6,437 nucleotides of DNA. It comes from Planctomycetota bacterium (GTDB taxonomy: Bacteria; Planctomycetota; Phycisphaerae; WQYP01; JAJZKY01). Each line of letters begins with the position of its first letter. Within the stretch, counting starts at the first letter, position 1. Shown here one piece after another: positions 1 to 5,866 of the stretch. Below the pieces are notes generated by a model. The model did not search any database. It saw only the letters and a list, made by a program, of their open reading frames with translations, and was not told the origin of the DNA. Position numbers and translations under genes: made by a program. Location of the stretch: assembly GCA_021803885.1 (NCBI GenBank), contig JAJZKY010000274.1, positions 1 to 6,437 of the forward strand, written 5' to 3'.

Positions 1-1190
1 ACAATCGTATTTGCATCGGATGGCAAACCAGGCTCGGGAGAGCCTGTAGCTGGATGCAACTCGATACTCGGAGAGCCATGGCGGCACATATCCGCTACTT
101 CCAAGGGAGCGATCTTAACTTTTTCCTGATCGTAATGCAGTAAAAGAGTGGGCACATGATTCGCCACTTCAGGAACATATATCTGCGCCGTCAGCGTAGG
201 TACGTCGGAAAGGTAGTCCGCTATTTTCTTTGCGCGTCCGCGGAATTCCCTTTCCATTCCTTCGTCGGTCTGACTCAGAAGCCAATCCACCGCAGCCACC
301 ATTCCTACAATTTGTTCTTTGGCCACCTTCTGTCCGCGGCCTACCACGTTGTCAATTGGGTTATTGTTCTCTGCTGCCGCTGCAATAAGATCTTTCTTGC
401 CGAGTAATAAACCCGCATTTTGTGGACCTCGAATTCCCTTGCCTCCGGAAAAACAAACCAGGTCAAATCCCATTTGGGTATATTTCCAAAGATTCGATAT
501 AGGAGGCATATCCGCCGCAGCATCGTTCATGCAGGGGATGTTGTGCGCATGGGAGATCCGAATCCAATCCTCGCGACCGATCGTTCCACTTGTAGCCGCA
601 TTAAAAAAATGGGTCATTACGGTTTTCGGAGTAAAGGCTGCACGATACTCATCAAGAGTTTCTACTTCTACAATACGCACGCCACAGTTCGACAGTGCGT
701 GGTCGTATCCATAGCGATGCCCCTTTTGCATAATGGCCTCGTTCTTCAAAGAGTCCATACCCTGGGGGATACGTGGCGGGACATGTTCGCCTTTTTTATC
801 GTTTGCCAACGTCACACACGCGGCTGTTCCGAGCGTAAGTGCAGATGCTGCTCCAGCCGACACCAAAGCAGCTTCACAGTGAAGCCGTTTCGCTAGATAG
901 GATCCGGCTGCCAACTGCAAGTCTTCCAGACGCACAGGACTTTTTGCGGCCCTGGCAACAGCTAGCTGGACCTTTTCCGGCATAATAGCCGCCGTCAGAC
1001 TCGTATAGGTACCTGCGGCATTGATGATCTCCTCTACACCAAGCTTCGCGTAGTAGTTGACGTCATCGTCTTTATGGGAAAGCACAGCGCCGATCGACTG
1101 CATAGGAGTCATTAAGCTTGATAGTCCAATGGATGCTAACGCGGTACGACTGTAAGAAAAGAAGGAGCGGCGAGAATAGCGAATAGTCAT
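1..1190 (-). CDS. Tat-exported SelA-fold PLP-dependent enzyme, copy 1 (C-terminus beyond left edge)
   Basis: The frame is open from an ATG at 1190 to the left edge, giving 396 residues without a stop; by comparison with the neighbouring paralogue about 25-30 C-terminal residues are missing. GGAGGT ends 4 bases before the ATG, which supports this start. The N-terminus has a twin-arginine motif, SRRSFF (R7-R8), then a weakly hydrophobic stretch to about residue 35, so Tat export is predicted; the cleavage site is unclear. The mature part is a fold-type I PLP enzyme of the SelA/D-glucosaminate-6-phosphate ammonia-lyase (DgaE) group: INAAGTYT near the start, phosphate-binding SAGAASA (111-117), QKGHRYGYDH around H158, NDAAADMPP with D223 and D227, and FSGGKGIRGPQ with K251 as the likely Schiff-base lysine. 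True selenocysteine synthase is unlikely: that enzyme is cytoplasmic and acts on tRNA. The reaction is probably elimination or a related step on an amino compound, substrate unknown. It lies 135 bp downstream of the paralogue on the same strand, so co-transcription is possible. Confidence 0.88.
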   Translation of the reverse strand, partial: MTIRYSRRSFFSYSRTALASIGLSSLMTPMQSIGAVLSHKDDDVNYYAKLGVEEIINAAGTYTSLTAAIMPEKVQLAVARAAKSPVRLEDLQLAAGSYLAKRLHCEAALVSAGAASALTLGTAACVTLANDKKGEHVPPRIPQGMDSLKNEAIMQKGHRYGYDHALSNCGVRIVEVETLDEYRAAFTPKTVMTHFFNAATSGTIGREDWIRISHAHNIPCMNDAAADMPPISNLWKYTQMGFDLVCFSGGKGIRGPQNAGLLLGKKDLIAAAAENNNPIDNVVGRGQKVAKEQIVGMVAAVDWLLSQTDEGMEREFRGRAKKIADYLSDVPTLTAQIYVPEVANHVPTLLLHYDQEKVKIAPLEVADMCRHGSPSIELHPATGSPEPGLPSDANTI

Positions 1191-1325
1191 TGATACCTCC
1201 CGAATGCGTTGCTAGTCGTTTATACAATCTGGATTATTTCCGTCCGACGGTGTTGCCTGAATAGGAATAGCTGGATTTGGCAGGGCGCGACTCCCGAGAT
1301 ACCTGCAAGTATCCATTTGCCGCTG
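1191..1325. other. Intergenic gap between the two PLP enzyme genes
   Basis: This 135-bp gap separates the stop of copy 2 from the start of copy 1. It holds the ribosome binding site of copy 1. A TATAAA on the minus strand (1224-1219) resembles a -10 element, but no good -35 lies 16-18 bases upstream, so I do not call a promoter. No hairpin followed by a T run is visible, so read-through from copy 2 is plausible. Confidence 0.4.
1196..1200 (-). promoter_or_regulatory. Ribosome binding site of PLP enzyme copy 1
   Basis: On the minus strand GGAGG is followed by five bases (TATCA) and then ATG at 1190. This is a near-consensus Shine-Dalgarno and fixes the start of a gene whose stop is outside the window. 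Confidence 0.75.
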
Positions 1326-2591
1326 TCAAACCCGATGTTGGCGTAGGACCGTCGACAAAGCGTCGGCAATCACTCGGTCTTGACCTGGCCGCAGCACGAT
1401 CGCCGTGATCTGTATGGTGCTGTTCCCATGATGTTCGCCACCGCCCAGAACTATGGATGGCTTCATGCTCGCCAGCTGTCGATTCACCTGGCCTGCATCA
1501 ATTGAGAACTTGCTTGGATCTAGATGTATCTGAATGGTCGGAAAATTATTGGCAATCTTGGGAACATGTCGAGCGATTGTAACTCCTGCGATTTTGCTGA
1601 CAGCATTTGCAATAGTATCCAGTTGTCTCCATTGCTGCTTTGTCAGAGCTTCCTGGTCTTCCGCCAAATAAAGCTCCAACGTCTTCAACATACCGACGAT
1701 CTCTTCTTTGCCCACCTTCGTAGGTCGTCCCAGCGTATCCTCATTGGGGCTCATATTCAGAAGCGCATTGCCGATCATTTCCTCGCGTCCAATTAGCAGA
1801 CCTGTACACTGTGGTCCGCGCATGGCTTTGCCTCCGCTAAACGAGATCAAATCGTATCCCATGTTTGCGTAATCCCAGAGATGCGATTTTGGAGGAGTAT
1901 CGGCTGCCGCGTCGATAAACGCTGGAAGATTCGCCGCGTGAGCCAACTTCAACCACTCTTCCCTCTTAATCTGCCCATCCGGGTCCGCTAAATTTAAAAA
2001 GTGCATTGCAGCGGTTCGCTCGCTGATGGCGTTTTGCACATCCGCGACCGTCTCTACCTCGACAATCTTTACCCCTGTAGCGCGAATCTGGTGGTTCCAC
2101 GGGCTGCGATGTGCCTTCTGGACGATCACCTCGGACTTCAGCCCTGTAACGTCGGGAAGCTGCTTTATATGGGTTTCATTGCTTCCTGTCAGAATTCCGG
2201 AATAACCATTTTGAATGGCGGATGCCGCTCCGGAGGTGACGAGCGCACTATAGCCTTGTGGCAGCTTGAGCATTTCGGCAATCCGTTTTCCTGCCGCCGC
2301 TTCCAAGTCGTTAATATTGACGAAGTGAAGAGATGCGAGCTTCATGACCGCTTCTGCCTCCGGCCGCATCAACGATCCTCCAAGGTAAGTCATCGTACCC
2401 TGACCGTTGATCACCGTAGTCAATCCCAGCTCTTCATATACGTTCCCGCTCTCGCCCAGGCCCTTGATCTTTCCGCTCCACGAAGAATGTTTGTCTGACC
2501 CCGGTACGGCCCATGCCCTGCGGCCAACCGTTGCCGCTGAAAGAACTCCAAGTGCATTTAAAAACCTGCGACGATTCATCTTGTCAAGCAT
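1326..2591 (-). CDS. Tat-exported SelA-fold PLP-dependent enzyme, copy 2
   Basis: This is a complete gene of 421 codons from ATG 2591. ATG 2597 (423 codons) is in frame, but the GGGGG run abuts it, whereas the run sits 7 bases before ATG 2591. The N-terminus has NRRRFLNALG (R7-R9), a short hydrophobic stretch and an A-W-A cleavage site at about residue 28, a convincing twin-arginine signal peptide. The mature part aligns with copy 1 over its whole length: VINGQGTMT, TSGAASA (119-125), a segment with KAHRSPWNH, FIDAAADTPP (D227, D231) and FSGGKAMRGPQ, where K255 should bind PLP. Length and motifs fit the SelA/DgaE-like group of fold-type I enzymes, probably a lyase or related activity. The histidine segment differs from copy 1 (SPWNH for YGYDH), so substrate or role may differ. 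Nearest neighbour upstream is an IS66 remnant, then a TonB-dependent receptor on the same strand. The substrate is not recognisable. Confidence 0.9.
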   Translation of the reverse strand: MLDKMNRRRFLNALGVLSAATVGRRAWAVPGSDKHSSWSGKIKGLGESGNVYEELGLTTVINGQGTMTYLGGSLMRPEAEAVMKLASLHFVNINDLEAAAGKRIAEMLKLPQGYSALVTSGAASAIQNGYSGILTGSNETHIKQLPDVTGLKSEVIVQKAHRSPWNHQIRATGVKIVEVETVADVQNAISERTAAMHFLNLADPDGQIKREEWLKLAHAANLPAFIDAAADTPPKSHLWDYANMGYDLISFSGGKAMRGPQCTGLLIGREEMIGNALLNMSPNEDTLGRPTKVGKEEIVGMLKTLELYLAEDQEALTKQQWRQLDTIANAVSKIAGVTIARHVPKIANNFPTIQIHLDPSKFSIDAGQVNRQLASMKPSIVLGGGEHHGNSTIQITAIVLRPGQDRVIADALSTVLRQHRV

Positions 2592-2598
2592 TAACATA

Positions 2599-2603
2599 CC
2601 CCC
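2599..2603 (-). promoter_or_regulatory. Purine-rich ribosome binding site of PLP enzyme copy 2
   Basis: On the minus strand AGGGGG is followed by T and the ATG at 2597, and then by a second ATG at 2591. Spacing is 1 base to the first ATG and 7 bases to the second, which is why the second is preferred. Confidence 0.45.
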
Positions 2604-2773
2604 TGTCGATCCGAATGGATTTGACCTGCCCCCATTGTCCGCACCGTTATCTTACAACTTGGCCAGCAGTCGCCGAAGCTGTGGGAAAGTGGGAAACGCC
2701 TGCGGTGTTTTCCAAGTGGACGGAGCCCACGTCTTTTCCATAGCTCATCTCCCGAGCAAACTCTGCAGGCACC
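2604..2773. other. Intergenic region upstream of PLP enzyme copy 2
   Basis: No credible gene lies here. It contains an imperfect inverted repeat (2690-2697 against 2707-2714, one mismatch, 9-base loop), with a further pair GTGGG (2681-2685) and CCCAC (2726-2730) around it. No T run follows on either strand, so it does not look like an intrinsic terminator. Short open frames cross the region on the minus strand toward the IS66 end, the longest about 40 codons, with no recognisable product. The promoter of copy 2 should lie here unless transcription enters from upstream, but no clear -35/-10 pair is visible. Confidence 0.4.
2681..2730. repeat. Imperfect palindrome, possible interspersed element
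   Basis: TGGGAAAC (2690-2697) faces GTTTTCCA (2707-2714) around a 9-base G+C-rich loop with one mismatched pair. GTGGG and CCCAC flank it as an outer pair. A near-tandem GGGAAAGT/GGGAAACG is also present. Only one copy is in the window, so calling it a dispersed repeat is a guess. Confidence 0.25.
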
Positions 2774-2809
2774 GTAAGCGTCCTGAGTTCCCCTCTGGCA
2801 TAAGTCAGG
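2774..2809 (+). repeat. IS66 left terminal inverted repeat region
   Basis: GTAAGCG marks the outer end. A short internal inverted repeat, CCTGA (2782-2786) with TCAGG (2805-2809), follows. The length of the true terminal repeat cannot be set because the right end is absent. Confidence 0.55.
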
Positions 2810-2831
2810 GTGCGAGGCTGACTATGGCGTC

Positions 2832-3230
2832 ATGGGTGACGCAGGGGAAGAGGCAGTTGGGCGTCGCGTTCGCCGGTGGCGAACGGTATCGGAGAAGCGG
2901 CGTATTGCGGAGCTGACGTTGGAGCCCGGTGCGAGTGTTGCATTGATGGCGCGGGCTCACGACGTGAACGCGAGCCAGGTGTTCAAGTGGCGTCGTGCGC
3001 TGAAGAAGGGCTAACTGGTCGAACCCGCGACGGCATCGACGGCGTTGCTTCCAGTCAGGTTGTCTGCTCCCTGTGAGCCAGTCATGAAGACACGAGAGAT
3101 TGATGCGAAGGAGCAGGCGCCAGGCGGCGGCGCGATTTACATCGAGTTTCCTGGACGAGCGATGATCAGCGTGGAGAGCGGAGCTGATGCGGCATTGCTG
3201 AGATCGATCCTTGAGAGTTTGCGCAAGTGA
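2832..3230 (+). pseudogene. tnpA: IS66 accessory protein TnpA, interrupted by one in-frame stop
   Basis: The frame starting at ATG 2832 gives a homeodomain-like helix-turn-helix protein of the Transposase_8/IS66 OrfA type: RRWRTVSEKRRIAE, LEPGASVALMARAHDVNA and SQVFKWRRALKKG. A TAA at 3012-3014 stops it after 60 residues. The same frame then continues without another stop to TGA at 3228-3230 and reads like the normal C-terminal half: LLPVRLS, then GAIYIEFPGRAMISVESG and a final ALLRSILESLRK. Because the frame is unchanged, one base substitution (for example GAA, CAA or AAA to TAA) explains the break. TnpA is a DNA-binding accessory protein needed for IS66 transposition. ATG 2832 has no obvious ribosome binding site, so the original start could be slightly different. 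A short product containing only the helix-turn-helix part could in principle still be made. Confidence 0.82.
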
Positions 3231-3307
3231 TCGAACTTCGCACCGGGACGAAGATATGGATCGCCGCCGGCGTGACCGAAATGCGTCGCTGCTTCGATGG
3301 CCACTAA
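3227..3307 (+). pseudogene. tnpB: IS66 TnpB (Orf2), 5' fragment only
   Basis: A GTG at 3227 overlaps the tnpA stop by 3 bases (GTGA), the usual IS66 translational coupling. The 26-codon frame reads VIELRTGTKIWIAAGVTEM followed by RRCFDGH and a TAA. This matches the conserved start of IS66 TnpB, whose usual text is an IWLAAG-type segment followed by TDMRRGFDGL and which is about 115 residues long. Similarity stops after FDG; the final H and the stop come from the flanking sequence. The fragment lies tail-to-tail with the TonB-dependent receptor, with two bases between the two stop codons. Confidence 0.8.
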
Positions 3308-3309
3308 AA

Positions 3310-5793
3310 TCAATGCGAAAGGTTGAAGGAAAATTGGTAGGACCGACCCGGTGCTGCTGCCAAAGGTTGCCCTAGCAGCGGCGATCCCAGAACGGTTCCG
3401 AAGCTGGAGTAGTCTTTATTCCCCAGAACATTGAGCACTTGCATGTTGAAATCCAGGTAGGTTTTCTGGGCCGATCTCAATAATACTTTCGGCACGGCAA
3501 TCCTGCGATAGACATACATCTCCATGAGGTTGTAATCCGTACCGCTCCCGCTGTTTCGCGGCAATCCAGCCCGGTCTGTATAGAGCCCATTGCCTCCAGG
3601 GTCTAGCCCGCTGGTAATGTTCAACGGCAGTGGGCCATGCCAACTATCCACCACTGTGAGCAAAAGTGCTTGCCCCAACCTTGAGTTTGCAACCAAGGTA
3701 AGGTTTTGAGCTGCGATACCACTCGATGGCCCCCACTCGCCGCGAATGTTATTTTGTACTGCTGGGAATGAAAATGGGCCATCCGCATTGTCGCGAGCAT
3801 GAATCCATTCGTAATGGGCCGTCAGGCTTTGGCCTCGAATTTTATACAACGCGCGGAGGTGAATCTGATGCTCCTGCCGCGCACGGTTCGATCCCAGCCA
3901 GTCGATCCAGCCTGCGGATGTGCCGACAGGTGCGCTGAGTCGCTGCGAACCTAGAAGATGCGTTCCATCCGTCCAGGTGTATTCGATGCCGGGAGAAAAA
4001 TTCTCGAACGGATGCTCCAAGGAAATCCTGGATGTCCAATCGCGAATGGGGACGAAGTTCGGCAAAATTTTGGCAACGATCTCCGATTGGGCCGTGGTGG
4101 TTCCCGTTGCGAGGCCGGAGAAGGCAGCATTGGTCGTCAGGTATTGATTCAGGTGGTTGCCATCATCTTCTATCACATGCAGAAAAATGTCATTCGTCCA
4201 GGGTTTGACGAACATGCCGCTTCCGGCCTTCAAGACGAATCCATGCAAGACTCGAACAGCAGAGAGCCGGGGCGAAAAGAGTACGCCGCCAGCAGTTTGG
4301 GCATCGGCCCGGATCCCTCCTCTGACCACCAGTTTCTGCCTGCGAAGCAGTTCCGCTTCGATAAAAGGAGCAGCGAAGTACGACGCATACGCGGCGTTGC
4401 CTTGTCCCTGCGTGATGATCTTTGTCCCGTTGTTGGCTCCCGTCGTTGCGCTGAGAACATAGTCTGCCAAGTTATCAAAATAGATTTGGCCGTATGGATT
4501 GGGAATGATATTTTCCGCATCTCCTCGGCGCATGACCGTAGCCCCAGCACTCCAGAGATGATTTTTCCAATGGGACTGCACGACATCCTTGAGCGTCCAT
4601 CGGCTCCAGGGCGTGCTTTGCTTGCTGGTATTCGCTCCGCCCGCAATAAAAGCACCCGATACGTTTACGCCCAGGGTGGTCGAATTTGCAGTTGTATCGG
4701 AGTGAATCCAGTCCACAGAGATACCCCCGTTCGATACAAAATGTTTGGTGGTCTTGCTGGCTGTGGCCCGAAGCTCTTGCGCTGTTGCATTCTGACTCAT
4801 TCCGGAGTCGGGCAATGTCATGCCCCCTGCGCCCATGTTTGTCTGACTCAAAGTCGTGACATAGAGTTCGGCATATGCGTGCAGAGTCTCATTTTTGGAG
4901 TAATCCGCTCCTAAACCGTACACGACATTCTGGCCTTTTGATGTAACCGAGTTCGCTGCAGTGATCGAGCTTGCTTGCAGAGAAGGAACATCGGCCTCGA
5001 TCGGTTGCTCCACAACGGTGTCTACATAATTAACATTCATTGTGAAGGCGAAGGGCAGATAGGGCACTGGCCCTACCAACCCAACAATGGCCGTATTCGT
5101 CGTTGAACCGAGACTGGGATCCAAGCCATTCGGTGCCCTGGTTCCCAGCGATCCCCCAGCACTGGTAATCCGAAATTTCCGTTCCGCCGGTTTGGTGGTG
5201 ATGTCGATATGCGCGTAGCCCGCGTCGGAGTACTCCGCAGAAAATGGATCGGCGTTGACTGTGATGCTCCCGATTCTGTCAGCGGGGGGAGGATGGCTGG
5301 CAGGCAAACCATCCACATAGAGAGCATCCGCCCCGGAATAAACTCCAGCCATTTGCTTGGCATACGCGACCAGCTCGTCACTGTTGTTGGAGATGGCGCG
5401 CAGTTCAGCGTCGGAAAGCGAGACCGAATCCAGCGGAGCGCGCGAGAGCTGCTCGGCAGCGACGGACACAGTCTGTTTTTGTTCCGCGATCTGGAGTTGC
5501 AAGATGAATGTTCGCCTGCGCCCAACTGGAAGTTCGAGCGCAGCGAAGTTGGGATATTCCGCGCGAAGTTTGCAGCTTGCTGGAAAATCCTGCTGGGTAA
5601 AGGTGAACGTTCCCTCGCCGTTGGTCTTGTGCGTTTCGGCGTGCTTTCCACAAACCAGAGAGATTGTAGCGCCGACGACAATGTGCTGCTGAGGATCAAC
5701 AACCGTGCCGGAGACTATCTCCGCTGGCGCGTACAACCCACTAGCCAGGAAAAACACAACCATCCCCCGCAGCACCATCCTCTTCCGTTGCAC
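3310..5793 (-). CDS. Oar-like TonB-dependent outer-membrane receptor with N-terminal carboxypeptidase-regulatory domain
   Basis: This is a complete 827-residue gene. The start is GTG 5793, with GAGG four bases upstream; ATG 5778 is an in-frame alternative. Residues 1-24 form a signal peptide (RKR, then a hydrophobic VVFFLASGL core, cleavage near YAPA). Residues 26-105 are a carboxypeptidase-regulatory-like beta-sandwich (VSGTVVDPQ, GTFTFTQ, PNFAALELPVGRRR). Residues 120-202 are the plug, with LYVDGLPAS, IGSITVNADPFSAEYSDAG and the closing IDITTKP that precedes the barrel in this family. The rest is a long run of alternating polar and apolar strands, ending SYQFSFNLSH, close to the usual aromatic-terminated last strand. 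It should bind a ligand at the outer membrane and import it using TonB energy; the ligand is unknown. Many Oar-like acidobacterial receptors exceed 1,000 residues, so this is a shorter type. It lies 73 bp downstream of the Ig-domain gene on the same strand, and its 3' end abuts an IS66 remnant. Confidence 0.9.
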   Translation of the reverse strand: MQRKRMVLRGMVVFFLASGLYAPAEIVSGTVVDPQQHIVVGATISLVCGKHAETHKTNGEGTFTFTQQDFPASCKLRAEYPNFAALELPVGRRRTFILQLQIAEQKQTVSVAAEQLSRAPLDSVSLSDAELRAISNNSDELVAYAKQMAGVYSGADALYVDGLPASHPPPADRIGSITVNADPFSAEYSDAGYAHIDITTKPAERKFRITSAGGSLGTRAPNGLDPSLGSTTNTAIVGLVGPVPYLPFAFTMNVNYVDTVVEQPIEADVPSLQASSITAANSVTSKGQNVVYGLGADYSKNETLHAYAELYVTTLSQTNMGAGGMTLPDSGMSQNATAQELRATASKTTKHFVSNGGISVDWIHSDTTANSTTLGVNVSGAFIAGGANTSKQSTPWSRWTLKDVVQSHWKNHLWSAGATVMRRGDAENIIPNPYGQIYFDNLADYVLSATTGANNGTKIITQGQGNAAYASYFAAPFIEAELLRRQKLVVRGGIRADAQTAGGVLFSPRLSAVRVLHGFVLKAGSGMFVKPWTNDIFLHVIEDDGNHLNQYLTTNAAFSGLATGTTTAQSEIVAKILPNFVPIRDWTSRISLEHPFENFSPGIEYTWTDGTHLLGSQRLSAPVGTSAGWIDWLGSNRARQEHQIHLRALYKIRGQSLTAHYEWIHARDNADGPFSFPAVQNNIRGEWGPSSGIAAQNLTLVANSRLGQALLLTVVDSWHGPLPLNITSGLDPGGNGLYTDRAGLPRNSGSGTDYNLMEMYVYRRIAVPKVLLRSAQKTYLDFNMQVLNVLGNKDYSSFGTVLGSPLLGQPLAAAPGRSYQFSFNLSH

Positions 5794-5797
5794 GAAA

Positions 5798-5801
5798 CCT
5801 C
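5798..5801 (-). promoter_or_regulatory. Ribosome binding site supporting the GTG start of the receptor
   Basis: On the minus strand GAGG is followed by TTTC and then GTG at 5793. The spacing is short but acceptable, and the encoded N-terminus gains the basic residues of a signal peptide n-region, which favours GTG over the internal ATG at 5778. Confidence 0.5.
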
Positions 5802-5828
5802 ACCCCATTGAAGAGAAATGCTGCGGAG

Positions 5829-5843
5829 AATGTTGTATACATT
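5829..5843. promoter_or_regulatory. Small dyad upstream of the receptor gene
   Basis: AATGT (5829-5833) and ACATT (5839-5843) form a perfect 5-base inverted repeat with a 5-base spacer, in the 73-bp gap between the Ig-domain gene and the receptor. It could be an operator, and it contains TATACA, which resembles a -10 element on the minus strand. No -35 stands at the right distance. A dyad this short can occur by chance. Confidence 0.2.
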
Positions 5844-5866
5844 TTGGCAATTTCATTCCGCTCTCG

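Larger units (their letters stand above)
2774..3302 (+). mobile_element. IS66-family insertion sequence remnant, left part only
   Basis: The left end is placed at GTAAGCG (2774-2780), the terminal sequence typical of IS66 elements. It is followed by a broken tnpA and the first ~25 codons of tnpB in the usual order and with the usual 4-base overlap. Similarity to tnpB ends after the FDG codons at about 3301; the rest of tnpB, tnpC (the DDE transposase) and the right inverted repeat are missing. An intact IS66 element is about 2.5 kb, so roughly four fifths is lost. IS66 elements usually make an 8-bp target duplication; the left copy would be 2766-2773 (CAGGCACC), and no partner can be checked because the right end is gone. 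The element looks more G+C-rich than the flanking genes and cannot move on its own. Confidence 0.82.

Noticed and set aside
420..896. 158-codon plus-strand open frame
   Set aside because: It is antisense to PLP enzyme copy 1, whose minus-strand frame is open over the same stretch and carries clear family motifs.
1..2591. selA, selenocysteine synthase
   Set aside because: The fold matches, but Tat signals, tandem duplication, and the absence of selB or a selenocysteine tRNA nearby argue against a tRNA-dependent role.
2651..2773. Minus-strand frame of about 40 codons ending before PLP enzyme copy 2, possible C-terminal stub of a gene cut by IS66
   Set aside because: It begins at the IS boundary and could be a stub, but no family is recognisable and two overlapping frames are equally open, so there is no support for either.
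2001..2916. Plus-strand open frames of 165 and 169 codons
   Set aside because: They run opposite PLP enzyme copy 2 and its upstream region into the IS66 end, with no recognisable domain.
3305..3312. Bidirectional terminator between the tnpB fragment and the receptor
   Set aside because: The two stop codons are separated by two bases and no hairpin with a T run is present.
3958..4914. 318-codon plus-strand open frame
   Set aside because: It lies wholly opposite the receptor gene, has no ribosome binding site or family signature, and its composition is that of an antisense shadow.
5073..5702. 209-codon minus-strand open frame in another phase of the receptor
   Set aside because: The receptor frame encodes the carboxypeptidase-regulatory domain and plug here; this frame is rich in Arg, Ser and Pro and shows no domain.
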